Shown here piece by piece: positions 22,774 through 30,759 of a stretch of DNA of 31,193 bases. The number at the start of each line of letters is the position of its first letter. Within the stretch, counting starts at the first letter, position 1. The stretch lies in the NCBI GenBank assembly GCA_052387815.1, contig JBQTIU010000100.1, positions 1 through 31,193 of the forward strand. Reading direction: 5' to 3'. The translations under genes were made by a program, and so were the position numbers. Under the pieces are notes generated by a model that saw nothing but the letters and a program-made list of their open reading frames with translations, did not search any database and was not told where the DNA came from. The DNA comes from JBQTIU01 sp052387815. GTDB taxonomy: Bacteria; Pseudomonadota; Alphaproteobacteria; CACIAM-22H2.

Positions 22774-23199
22774 GTGTCCATGGACAATGACGCCAAGCCG
22801 GCCGAAATCTTATCCCTGACCACCCAGATCGTGGCGGCCATGGTCGCCAACCAAAAAGTGGCACCGGCGGAGCTGTCCGGCGTCATCGAGCAGGTGTTCC
22901 GGACCTTGTCGGCGATCGGCGGCGGCCCCGACCTCACGGCACCGGCGCCGGCGGTGCCGGTCAAGAAATCGGTGCGTGCCGAGCACGTCATCTGCCTCGA
23001 GGACGGCAAGAGGCTCAAGCTGCTCAAACGGCATCTCAAGACCGCCCACAACCTGACGACCGAGCAGTACCGCCAACGTTGGGGCTTGGCGGCCGATCAT
23101 CCGATGGTGGCGCCGAACTACGCTGCCAAGCGCAGCCAGATCGCCCGCCGACTGGGGCTCGGCACCAAGGGCAGGCGCAGACGCGGGCCCGCATCCTGA
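22774..23199 (+). CDS. mucR: MucR/Ros-family zinc-finger transcriptional regulator
   Basis: The 141-residue product has the MucR/Ros domain typical of alphaproteobacteria. The zinc ligands follow the Cys-x2-Asp-x9-His-x4-His pattern: C74, D77, H87 and H92. Around them lie ICLEDGKRLKLLKRHLKTAHNLT and the conserved YRQRWGLAADHPMVAPNYAAKRS. The N-terminal part resembles the oligomerisation region (ILSLTTQIVAAMVANQKVAP). Such proteins act as H-NS-like repressors or global regulators of surface polysaccharide and cell-cycle genes. GTG 22774 and ATG 22780 are both possible starts; GGAAGGG lies 4 or 10 bases upstream respectively. Confidence 0.94.
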   Translation: MSMDNDAKPAEILSLTTQIVAAMVANQKVAPAELSGVIEQVFRTLSAIGGGPDLTAPAPAVPVKKSVRAEHVICLEDGKRLKLLKRHLKTAHNLTTEQYRQRWGLAADHPMVAPNYAAKRSQIARRLGLGTKGRRRRGPAS

Positions 23200-23300
23200 T
23201 CCGCCGGCGGGGGCGGCGGCCTCCAACCCGGTAGGCGGGCGCTGGCGTCCGGTCTATAATTCGGCGGTCGTGTCGTGGAGCCTGTCCGCAAAGTCGGAGG

Positions 23301-23350
23301 GCGATGTCAATTGACATCGCGGGTTGCCGGGAGATGCCAATGTACATCGC
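23301..23350. repeat. Pair of 20-bp palindromes, 30 bp apart, upstream of olsB
   Basis: GCGATGTCAATTGACATCGC (23301-23320) is a perfect 20-bp palindrome. A second copy at 23331-23350 (GAGATGCCAATGTACATCGC) matches it at 16 of 20 positions and keeps the ACATCGCGG right end. The centres are 30 bp apart, close to three helical turns. This could be a two-site operator for a dimeric regulator of olsB, or the repeated terminal motif of a lost insertion sequence (IS21-type ends carry such repeats). Sequence alone does not decide. Confidence 0.6.
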
Positions 23351-23461
23351 GGCCGCGGGGCAGGAAGGACGGCGACGGCGATCGTGGGCCCATCGGCGGG
23401 CCGGCCATCCCGGCGCGAGGTTCGGCGTGCCGCCGCCGGCCCCCCGCCAGGACGAGCGCCG

Positions 23462-24331
23462 ATGACGGCGCGCCTGCTCGCCGTCGGCGGCCTCTCCGGC
23501 GCCGCCGGTCGCGCTGGCGACGCGCCCGGCTCGGGCGTGCTGGAAGTCCGCCTGGCCCGCACAGCCGGCGAACTCGATGCGGCGCAGGCGCTGCGCTACC
23601 GCGTCTTCTACGAGGAGATGGCGGCCCGCCCGAGCCCGGAAATGGCGGCGCGCCGGCGGGATTTCGACCGCTTCGACGACGCCTGCGACCACCTGCTGGC
23701 CATCGATCATGGGCGCGGGACCGGGCTCGAGGCGGTGGTGGGCACCTATCGCCTGCTGCGGCGCGCACCGGCTGCGCGCAGCGGCGGCTTCTATACCGCG
23801 ACCGAATTCGACATCGCCAAGCTGCTCGCCTATCCGGGCGAGATTCTCGAGCTCGGACGCTCCTGCGTCGACGCCTCCTACCGCACGCGCGCGACCATGC
23901 AGCTGATGTGGCGCGGCATCGCGGGCTACGTTTTCAGGCACGACGTCAAGCTGATGTTCGGGTGCGCCAGCCTGCCGGGCACCGATCCGCTGGCGGTCGC
24001 CCCCGCCCTCTCCTATCTCCACCACTACCACTTGGCGCCGCCCTTGCTCCGGGCGCGCGCGCTTGGCCATCGCTATGTCGAGATGAACCTGCTCTCACCG
24101 GGCGAGATCGACCCGGCTGCGGCCTTGGCCCAGCTTGACGCGCGCTCGGCGCTAGCCGCCCTGCCGCCGCTGATCAAGGGGTATTTGCGGATCGGCGGAC
24201 TGGTCGGCGAGGGGGCGGTCGTCGATGCCGATTTCAACACCACCGATGTCTGCATCGTCGTCGTGACCGACCGCGTGACCGACAAGTACTTCAAGCATTA
24301 CCAGCGCACGGCTGCCCGCCCGCTTCGCTGA
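23462..24331 (+). CDS. olsB: L-ornithine N-alpha-acyltransferase (OlsB-like, GNAT fold)
   Basis: OlsB transfers a 3-hydroxyacyl group from acyl carrier protein to ornithine, giving lyso-ornithine lipid, a phosphorus-free membrane lipid. The 289-residue product has the family stretches AQALRYRVFYEEM, FDRFDDACDHLLAID, ELGRSCVDASYRT and LMFGCASLPGTDP, and later GYLRIGGLVGEGAVVD and FNTTDVCIVV. The ATG at 23462 is chosen because the region upstream is arginine- and proline-rich without similarity to the family. It is followed directly by olsA, which supports the lipid role. Substrate is inferred from family and neighbour. Confidence 0.88.
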   Translation: MTARLLAVGGLSGAAGRAGDAPGSGVLEVRLARTAGELDAAQALRYRVFYEEMAARPSPEMAARRRDFDRFDDACDHLLAIDHGRGTGLEAVVGTYRLLRRAPAARSGGFYTATEFDIAKLLAYPGEILELGRSCVDASYRTRATMQLMWRGIAGYVFRHDVKLMFGCASLPGTDPLAVAPALSYLHHYHLAPPLLRARALGHRYVEMNLLSPGEIDPAAALAQLDARSALAALPPLIKGYLRIGGLVGEGAVVDADFNTTDVCIVVVTDRVTDKYFKHYQRTAARPLR

Positions 24332-24358
24332 TGCTCGGCCCGCTTCGCTGATGCTTGG
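24319..24358 (+). repeat. 20-bp tandem duplication spanning the olsB stop/olsA start junction
   Basis: The unit CCCGCTTCGCTGATGCTYGG occurs at 24319-24338 and 24339-24358 with one mismatch. Each copy contains TGATG, a stop codon overlapping a start codon. The first (24329-24333) ends olsB and opens a six-codon reading frame, ATG at 24331 to TGA at 24349. The second (24349-24353) ends that frame and opens olsA at 24351. Confidence 0.9.
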
Positions 24359-25157
24359 ATCGCCCTTCCGCGCGGTGCGCCGGCTCGCAGGCTATCTGGC
24401 GCTCACCCTGGCGGTCATGCCGGTCCAGGTGCTGGCGCTGGCGTTCGGATCGCGATGGGCGGGCGTCCTGCCGGCGGTCTACCATCGGCTGTGCTGCCGC
24501 CTGCTCGGCGTGCGCGTCGAAGCGCGGGGCGAGATTTCCACCGCCCGGCCGACGCTGTTCGTCGTCAATCACATCTCCTACACCGACATCATGGTGCTGT
24601 CCTCCCTCATCGAGGTCAGTTTCGTCGCCAAGCGCGAGATCGCGAGCTGGCCGCTGTTCGGACTGTTGGCGCGCCTCCAGCGCACGGTATTCGTCGCCCG
24701 GCGCCGATCCGGGGTGGCGGGCGAGCGCGACGACCTCGCGCGCGCGCTCGCGGAGGGCCGCAACCTCGTGTTGTTCGCCGAGGGGACGAGCGGGGACGGC
24801 AACCGCGTCCTTCCCTTCAAGAGCGCGTTGTTCAGCGTCGCGGAACGCGAGGTCGACGGCCGTAGGCTGGCCGTCCAGCCGGTGACGCTCGCCTATACGC
24901 GGCTCGACGGCATGCCGATCGGCCGCCTGTGGCGACCTTACTTTGCCTGGACTGGCACCGCCTCGATGTTGCCCCATCTGTGGCGGGCGGTCGGTCTCGG
25001 CCGCGTCACCGTGTCGGTCGAGTTCCACCCGACAGTGGTGTTGAGCGAATTCGGGTCGCGCAAGGCGCTGGCGGGGCATTGCGAGCGGATCGTCGGCCGC
25101 GGTCTCGCCGCCGCCAACGCCGGCCGCCTCGCCGCCAGCCCCAGCCGCTTGCCTTGA
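24351..25157 (+). CDS. olsA: 1-acyl-glycerol-3-phosphate-type acyltransferase (OlsA/PlsC family)
   Basis: The 268-residue product belongs to the lysophospholipid acyltransferase family. It has an N-terminal membrane segment (about 11-33), the catalytic H-x4-D motif NHISYTD (H74, D79) and the substrate motif FAEGTSGDGNRVLPFKS (E144, G145, T146). In ornithine-lipid synthesis OlsA adds the second acyl chain to lyso-ornithine lipid, and the adjacent olsB gene supports that assignment. A PlsC role in phospholipid synthesis is the alternative. Placement just before miaB is common in alphaproteobacteria. The start lies in the second copy of a 20-bp tandem repeat. Confidence 0.88.
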   Translation: MLGSPFRAVRRLAGYLALTLAVMPVQVLALAFGSRWAGVLPAVYHRLCCRLLGVRVEARGEISTARPTLFVVNHISYTDIMVLSSLIEVSFVAKREIASWPLFGLLARLQRTVFVARRRSGVAGERDDLARALAEGRNLVLFAEGTSGDGNRVLPFKSALFSVAEREVDGRRLAVQPVTLAYTRLDGMPIGRLWRPYFAWTGTASMLPHLWRAVGLGRVTVSVEFHPTVVLSEFGSRKALAGHCERIVGRGLAAANAGRLAASPSRLP

Positions 25158-25213
25158 CAGGGAAAGGGGCGGTGCTAGGCTCTGGGGGGCGAGGCGAAGG
25201 CGGAAGGAAGCTT

Positions 25214-26608
25214 TTGACGAAGGGCCTGTTCATCAAGACCTATGGCTGCCAGATGAACGTCTACGACTCCGCCCGCATGGCGGACGTCCTGGCGCCGTCG
25301 GGCTATCGGGCGGTGGACAGGGCCGAGGACGCCGATCTCGTCATCCTCAACACCTGCCACATCCGCGAAAAAGCCGCCGAGAAGGTGTACTCCGAGCTCG
25401 GTCGGCTGCGGGCCCTCAAGTTCCGCGGTGGCGCCAGGGGCGCGCTGATCGCGGTCGCGGGGTGCGTGGCGCAGGCCGAGGGCGCCTTGATCCTCGCCCG
25501 CGCCCCGTTCGTCGACCTGGTGTTCGGGCCCCAGACCTATCACCGCCTGCCCGAGCTCGTCGCCCGCGCCGCGCGCCGCGCCGGCGCGGTCCTCGACACC
25601 GATTTCCCGGTCGAGCCGAAATTCGACTACTTGCCCGAGGCCGCCGCGCCGCAAGGCCTTGCCGCCTTGCTTTCGGTGCAGGAAGGCTGCGATAAGTTCT
25701 GCACCTTCTGCGTTGTGCCCTACACCCGCGGGCCCGAGTATTCGCGCCCGACCGCCGACCTCGAGGCCGAGGCGCGGCGGCTGGTCGCCGCGGGCGCGGT
25801 CGAGATCACGCTCTTGGGCCAGAACGTCAACGCCTATCACGGCACCGATGAAGCGGGGGAAACGCTGTCGCTCGGCCGCCTGATCCGCCGCCTGGCGCGG
25901 ATCGAGGGGCTCGAGCGCATCCGCTACACCACCGCGCATCCCGGCGACGTCGACGACGACCTCATTGCCTGTCATGGGGAGGAGGAAAAGCTGATGCCGT
26001 TCCTCCACCTGCCGGTACAGTCGGGATCCGACCGGGTGCTCGCCGCCATGAATCGCGGTTACCTCGCCGACGACTACCGCCGGATCGTCCGGCGCCTGCG
26101 CGAGAGCCGGCCCGATCTCGCGCTGTCCTCGGATTTCATCGTCGGCTTCCCCGGCGAGAGCGAGCGCGATTTCAGGGCGACGCTCGCGCTGGCGCGCGAG
26201 GTCGGGTTGGCGTCCGCCTTTTCCTTCAAGTACAGCCCGCGCCCCGGCACGCCGGCCGCCGCGATGGACGGCCAGGTCGACGACGCGGTCAAGGACGAAC
26301 GGCTCGCTCGCCTGCAAGCGGTCATCCGCCAAGCGCAGGACGACTTCAATCGCGCCTGCCTCGGCCGCGAGCTCGAGGTGCTGATCGAACGACCCGGCCG
26401 GCATGCCGGCCAGTTCGTCGGCCGCTCGCAGTACATGCAGACGGTCCACGTTTGTCGATCCGAGGTCGGCGGCGCTGGCCGCGACTGGCTGGGAGCGATC
26501 GTGGCGGTGCGCATCGACAAGGGTCTGACCTACAGCCTGTCGGGCGTCGCGGTGGTGGGCGCCCCGCCAGCGCCGATCGCCCCGGCGCACCTGGGGCGCG
26601 TCGCTTGA
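25214..26608 (+). CDS. miaB: tRNA-2-methylthio-N6-dimethylallyladenosine synthase MiaB
   Basis: MiaB is a radical SAM methylthiotransferase that converts i6A37 to ms2i6A37 in tRNA. The 464-residue product has the N-terminal UPF0004 domain with cluster cysteines C12 (YGCQMN), C48 (NTCHIRE) and C84 (AGCVAQ). The radical SAM motif CDKFCTFC follows (C159, C163, C166), then LLGQNVNAYHG and DFIVGFPGE, and a C-terminal TRAM domain. The start is a TTG at 25214, because it directly precedes the conserved KGLFIKTYGCQ and follows GGAAGGAAG. Its stop overlaps the phoH start. Confidence 0.97.
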   Translation: MTKGLFIKTYGCQMNVYDSARMADVLAPSGYRAVDRAEDADLVILNTCHIREKAAEKVYSELGRLRALKFRGGARGALIAVAGCVAQAEGALILARAPFVDLVFGPQTYHRLPELVARAARRAGAVLDTDFPVEPKFDYLPEAAAPQGLAALLSVQEGCDKFCTFCVVPYTRGPEYSRPTADLEAEARRLVAAGAVEITLLGQNVNAYHGTDEAGETLSLGRLIRRLARIEGLERIRYTTAHPGDVDDDLIACHGEEEKLMPFLHLPVQSGSDRVLAAMNRGYLADDYRRIVRRLRESRPDLALSSDFIVGFPGESERDFRATLALAREVGLASAFSFKYSPRPGTPAAAMDGQVDDAVKDERLARLQAVIRQAQDDFNRACLGRELEVLIERPGRHAGQFVGRSQYMQTVHVCRSEVGGAGRDWLGAIVAVRIDKGLTYSLSGVAVVGAPPAPIAPAHLGRVA

Positions 26609-27624
26609 GCTCGGCGTCCACCGCATCCGGCGATGCGCCGATCCGCCTGCAGTTCGACGATAATTCGCTCGTCCAGTTGTTGTTCGGCGAGCACGACCGC
26701 CACCTGGCGCGGATCGAGCAGCGTCTGGGCGTGTCGCTGGCCTCGCGCGGCAACCGGCTGGCGATCTCGGGTCCGCGTTCGGGCCGCGAGGCGGCGCGCG
26801 AGGCGCTGCTCGCCCTTTACGAGCGCTTGCGCGGGGGCATGAACATCGATATCGGCGAGGTCGACGCCGCGGTGCGCCTGGCCGAGGCCGCCAAAGCCGA
26901 TACCTTCGACCTGTTCGGCGGCAAGGATCTGACGATCCGCACCCGCAAGCGCGTGGTCCGCCCGCGGTCGCTCAACCAGGCGATTTATCTCAAGGCGCTC
27001 AAGGACCACGACCTGGTATTCGGTCTCGGGCCGGCCGGGACCGGCAAGACGTATCTTGCCGTTGCCACGGCGGTCGGGATGCTGACCTCCGGCCAAGCCG
27101 ACCGCATCATCCTGTCGCGGCCGGCGGTCGAGGCCGGCGAGCGGCTGGGGTTCCTGCCGGGCGATGTGCGCGACAAGGTCGATCCCTATCTGCGGCCGCT
27201 CTATGACGCGCTCTACGACATGCTGCCCGGCGACCAGGTGAGGAAGCGGCTCGACAACGGGGAGATCGAGATCGCCCCCCTGGCGTTCATGCGTGGGCGC
27301 ACGCTTGCCAATGCCTTCGTTATTCTCGACGAGGCCCAGAACACCACGCCGGTGCAGATGAAAATGTTCTTGACCCGACTCGGCGAGAACAGCCGCATGG
27401 TGGTGACGGGCGACCTCAGCCAGATCGACCTGCCGCCGGTGGCGCGCTCGGGGCTCGTCGACGCGATCGAGACGCTGAAGCGCGTCGAGGGGCTGGCCTT
27501 CATCGAGTTCGGCGCCGAGGACGTCTTCCGGCACGGCTTGGTCACCCGCATCGTGCGCGCCTATGAGGCGCGCGAGGCGCGGGCGAGCGGCATCGAGCCG
27601 GCCGCCGAACGTCCGGCGCCATGA
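26605..27624 (+). CDS. ybeZ: PhoH-like ATPase (YbeZ type)
   Basis: The 339-residue product is a PhoH-family P-loop NTPase. It has an N-terminal KH-like region (about 10-80), Walker A GPAGTGKT (142-149), the SRPAVEAGERLGFLPGD segment, Walker B FVILDEAQNTTPVQMKMFLTR, and VVTGDLSQIDLP. YbeZ works with YbeY in ribosomal RNA processing in other bacteria, and the two genes overlap here. The start is a TTG at 26605 overlapping the miaB stop as TTGA. No ATG or GTG in frame gives a better N-terminus. Confidence 0.95.
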   Translation: MSSASTASGDAPIRLQFDDNSLVQLLFGEHDRHLARIEQRLGVSLASRGNRLAISGPRSGREAAREALLALYERLRGGMNIDIGEVDAAVRLAEAAKADTFDLFGGKDLTIRTRKRVVRPRSLNQAIYLKALKDHDLVFGLGPAGTGKTYLAVATAVGMLTSGQADRIILSRPAVEAGERLGFLPGDVRDKVDPYLRPLYDALYDMLPGDQVRKRLDNGEIEIAPLAFMRGRTLANAFVILDEAQNTTPVQMKMFLTRLGENSRMVVTGDLSQIDLPPVARSGLVDAIETLKRVEGLAFIEFGAEDVFRHGLVTRIVRAYEAREARASGIEPAAERPAP

Positions 27625-28181
27625 CCGGCCGCCTTCGCCGCCGACGGGCCGCAACCGGCCCGCCGGCCGCGCGCCTCGCCGTCGCGCTCGAGGCCCCGGC
27701 GTGGCGGCGCGAGATTCCCGCCGTCACGGCGTTGGTTCGCCGCGCCACACGGGCGACGCTGCAAGCGGCGGCCCCCGATATGAGGCCGGCCGAGGTCAGC
27801 ATCGTGCTCGCCGACGACGAGCGGGTGCGGGCGCTCAACCGCGACTGGCGCAAACAGGACAAGCCGACCAACGTGCTCTCCTTTCCGGCCCGCGACGCCT
27901 GGCCCTCGCCGGCCGCGCCGGTTCTCCTCGGCGACGTGGTGGTCGCATTCGGCACCGCGGCCGGCGAGGCCGCCGCCGCCGGCAAGACGCTGGCCGACCA
28001 TCTCGCCCATCTCGTCGTCCACGGCGTCTTGCATTTGTTGGGCCACGATCACCGGGCCGATGCCGATTGGCGGCGCATGCACGCCCTCGAGCGTCGCATC
28101 CTCAAGGCGCTCGGCATCGCCGATCCCACTTCCCGGTCGCGCGCTAAGGCGCGGGGCAAAAGCGGCAGGTGGGCGGCGTGA
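27621..28181 (+). CDS. ybeY: Endoribonuclease YbeY
   Basis: YbeY is a metal-dependent RNase needed for 16S rRNA 3'-end maturation and 70S ribosome quality control. The 186-residue product has the zinc motif HGVLHLLGHDH, with H134, H138 and H144 as ligands, and the preceding LNRDWRKQDKPTNVLSFP. It is slightly longer than usual at both ends, with arginine-rich termini. The ATG overlaps the phoH-type gene stop as ATGA. Confidence 0.96.
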   Translation: MTGRLRRRRAATGPPAARLAVALEAPAWRREIPAVTALVRRATRATLQAAAPDMRPAEVSIVLADDERVRALNRDWRKQDKPTNVLSFPARDAWPSPAAPVLLGDVVVAFGTAAGEAAAAGKTLADHLAHLVVHGVLHLLGHDHRADADWRRMHALERRILKALGIADPTSRSRAKARGKSGRWAA

Positions 28182-29068
28182 GCGGCGCCGACATGCCGGC
28201 GCCGAGCGCCGTGGAGCGGCTCTGGAATCGCCTTGCTCGCCTGTGGCGCCAGCGCGGCGCCGAGGCGGCGCTGCGCGACACGATCGAGGAAATCATCGAG
28301 GAAGGCAAAGTGCCGCCCGAACACATCGGCGTCGAGGAACGCGCGCTGTTGCGCAATATCTTCCGGCTGCGCGAGGCGAGCGTCCACGACGTGATGGTCC
28401 CCCAAGCCGATATCGTCGCGGTTGCGCACGACATTCCCCTATCCGATCTCGTCGCGTTCATGGTCCGCGAGGGGCATTCGCGCCTGCCGGTGTATCGCGA
28501 GTCGCGCGACGACATCGTCGGCATGGTCCACATCAAGGACATGTTGCCGCTCTGGGGCGGCGACAAGCCCTTCCGGCTGAACGATATCCTGCGCAAGGTC
28601 CTGTTCGTGGCCCCGTCGATGCCGGTGCTCGATCTCCTGCTCGAGATGCGCCGCACGCGCATCCACATGGCCCTGGTGGTCGACGAGTACGGCGGCATCG
28701 ACGGCATCGTCACCATCGAAGACCTGGTCGAGGAGATCGTCGGCGAGATCGAGGACGAGCACGATGTCGAGCCCGGGCCACGCCTGGTGCGCGAGAGCGA
28801 CGGATCGCTGATCGCCGATGCGCGCCTGCCCATATCCGAATTCGAGGCGGAAGTCGGACCGGTGCTCACCGAGGAAGAACGCAGGGCCGACATCAACACC
28901 TTGGGCGGCCTGGTGGTGGCGCAAGCCGGGCGACTGCCGGGCCGCGGCGAGGTGATCGCCCACCGCGCGGGCTTCGAATTCGAGGTGCTCGAGGTCGATA
29001 CGCGGCGGCTCAAGCGCCTCAAGGTCCGCCGCGCGCGGCGCCGACCGGCGCCGGCCTCCGAGCCGTGA
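28178..29068 (+). CDS. corC: CorC/HlyC-family CBS-domain protein (transporter-associated)
   Basis: The 296-residue cytosolic protein has two CBS domains (about 65-190), including VHDVMVPQADIVAV, GHSRLPVYRESRDDIVGMVHIKD and ALVVDEYGGIDGIVTIEDLVEEIVGEIEDEHD. A CorC_HlyC transporter-associated domain follows at the C-terminus (ADINTLGGLVVAQAGRLP). It lacks the DUF21 membrane domain. CorC-type proteins are linked to Mg2+/Co2+ efflux, and the exact role is unclear. The GTG at 28178 overlaps the ybeY stop as GTGA and is preferred. A GTG at 28169 and an ATG at 28193 are alternatives. The gene position between ybeY and lnt is conserved. Confidence 0.93.
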   Translation: MSGADMPAPSAVERLWNRLARLWRQRGAEAALRDTIEEIIEEGKVPPEHIGVEERALLRNIFRLREASVHDVMVPQADIVAVAHDIPLSDLVAFMVREGHSRLPVYRESRDDIVGMVHIKDMLPLWGGDKPFRLNDILRKVLFVAPSMPVLDLLLEMRRTRIHMALVVDEYGGIDGIVTIEDLVEEIVGEIEDEHDVEPGPRLVRESDGSLIADARLPISEFEAEVGPVLTEEERRADINTLGGLVVAQAGRLPGRGEVIAHRAGFEFEVLEVDTRRLKRLKVRRARRRPAPASEP

Positions 29069-30639
29069 GCGCGTCCCTTGCGGACCGGGCGGCCCTCGGG
29101 ACGATGAGGCTCGCGCGCGCCGTCCAGGCGCTCACCGGTTGGCGCCGCGCGCTGTTCGCGGCGGCTCTGGGGATGGCGGCGAGCGCGGCCTTGCCGCCGA
29201 TCCATGCCCTGCCGCTGCTCCCCCTCGCCTTCACCGGCCTGCTGTGGCTGGTCGAGGGCGCCCGGCGCCGGCGCGAGGCGTTCGGCATCGGCTGGTGGTT
29301 TGGCTTCGGTCATTTCCTGCTCGGCCTCTATTGGATCGCTCATGCGCTGCTGGTCGACCCGTGGCGGTTCGGCTGGCTCATTCCCTTCGCAGTGCCGGGG
29401 CTGGCGGCCGGCCTGGCGCTGTTTCCCGCCGCCGCGGCGCTGGCGCTCAAGCTCGCGGGCGTGGGCGGGATATCCGGGGCGCTGGTGCTCGCCCTCGCCT
29501 GGACCGGCGCCGAATGGCTGCGCGGGCATGTGTTGACCGGGTTTCCCTGGAACCTGATCGGCCTGGTGTGGTCCCAGTCCGAGGCGATGATGCAGGGGGC
29601 GGCATGGGTCGGGGTCTACGGGCTCGGGCTCATCACCGTCGCCGGCGCGGCGTTGCCGGCCAGCTTGGCGGCGCAAGGCGCGCCCGCGCTCGCACGCTGG
29701 ACCGGCGTCTTCGCCGCCGCTGGCGTGCTGGGGCTCGGGTGGGGGGCGGGCCTCATGCGCCTGTCGGCGGCCGGCGACGAGGGCGCGCCGGAGGTGCGCC
29801 TGCGCCTCGTGCAGCCCAATGTCCGGCAGGACCTGAAATGGGACCCGGTCCTGCGCGAGGAGCATTTCCAGCGCGCGCTGTCGCTGTCGCGCGGGCCGGG
29901 CGCCGAAAGCCGGACGCATATCATCTGGCCGGAGACCGCCGCGCCGTTCGCCATCGCCAGCGAGCCGGCGCGCCTGCAAGCGCTGGCGGCGGTGGTGCCG
30001 CCGGGCGGTGTCATCGTGACCGGGGCCCCACGCGTGGCGGGGGACGGCCCGGGCCAATACAAGTTCTGGAACAGCCTGCACGCGGTCGACGACCGCGGCA
30101 TTGTGGTCGGCACCTACGACAAGTTCCACCTCGTCCCGTTCGGAGAATACGTACCGTTCCGCGGTCTACTGGGGATCGCCAAGCTCACCGTCGGAACGGT
30201 CGATTTCTCGGCCGGGCCGGGCCCCCGGACGCTCGCCCTCCCGGGCCTGCCGAAGGTCAGCCCCTTGATCTGCTATGAGGCCATCTTTCCGGGCCGTGCG
30301 CTCGATCCCGCCGACCGACCCGCCTGGCTCCTCAATCTGACCAACGACGCCTGGTTCGGATTGTCGTCGGGACCCTATCAGCATTTCGCCGCCGCCCGGT
30401 TGCGCGCCGTCGAGGAAGGGCTGCCGCTGGTCCGCGTTGCAAATAACGGCATCTCCGGCGTGGTCGATGCCTATGGCCGGGTGACAGCCCGCCTAGGCTT
30501 GGGGCGCACGGGTATCCTCGATGCCGACCTGCCCCGCCCCATCGACCCGCCGCCTTACGCCCGCTACGGCGACCGGACCGTGCTGGCGCTCGCCGCACCC
30601 CTCCTCGCGCTCGCCTGGCTGCTGCGCCGGCGCGGCTGA
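29065..30639 (+). CDS. lnt: Apolipoprotein N-acyltransferase Lnt
   Basis: Lnt adds the third acyl chain to the N-terminal cysteine of bacterial lipoproteins in the inner membrane. The 524-residue product has several N-terminal membrane segments (about 25-235) and a periplasmic nitrilase-like domain with the full triad: E290 (IIWPETAAPF), K353 (YDKFHLVPFGEYVP) and C403 (SPLICYEAIFP). A final hydrophobic segment with a basic end (LALAWLLRRRG) closes it. The GTG at 29065 overlaps the corC stop as GTGA. An ATG at 29104 would give 511 residues. Its substrates would include the MltA lipoprotein encoded near 11 kb. Confidence 0.96.
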   Translation: MSASLADRAALGTMRLARAVQALTGWRRALFAAALGMAASAALPPIHALPLLPLAFTGLLWLVEGARRRREAFGIGWWFGFGHFLLGLYWIAHALLVDPWRFGWLIPFAVPGLAAGLALFPAAAALALKLAGVGGISGALVLALAWTGAEWLRGHVLTGFPWNLIGLVWSQSEAMMQGAAWVGVYGLGLITVAGAALPASLAAQGAPALARWTGVFAAAGVLGLGWGAGLMRLSAAGDEGAPEVRLRLVQPNVRQDLKWDPVLREEHFQRALSLSRGPGAESRTHIIWPETAAPFAIASEPARLQALAAVVPPGGVIVTGAPRVAGDGPGQYKFWNSLHAVDDRGIVVGTYDKFHLVPFGEYVPFRGLLGIAKLTVGTVDFSAGPGPRTLALPGLPKVSPLICYEAIFPGRALDPADRPAWLLNLTNDAWFGLSSGPYQHFAAARLRAVEEGLPLVRVANNGISGVVDAYGRVTARLGLGRTGILDADLPRPIDPPPYARYGDRTVLALAAPLLALAWLLRRRG

Positions 30640-30676
30640 TTCACCCGCCATCCGGTGACCACCGACCCCGACGGCC

Positions 30677-30706
30677 TTGATTGCCTACCAGGATATGTCG
30701 TATTAA
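30677..30706 (+). promoter_or_regulatory. Candidate promoter of the XRE regulator gene
   Basis: TTGATT (30677-30682) and TATTAA (30701-30706) are separated by 18 bases in the gap after lnt. If used, transcription would start near 30713. That leaves almost no leader for an ATG at 30721 and favours the ATG at 30760. Confidence 0.4.
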
Positions 30707-30759
30707 GCGCCGATCAACCTATGGCGCGCACATTCAAGCTCGCTCGTAGACGGAGTCCC

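Noticed and set aside
30640..30660. TCACC/GGTGA inverted repeat after lnt as a terminator
   Set aside because: The stem is only five base pairs and no T-tract follows it.
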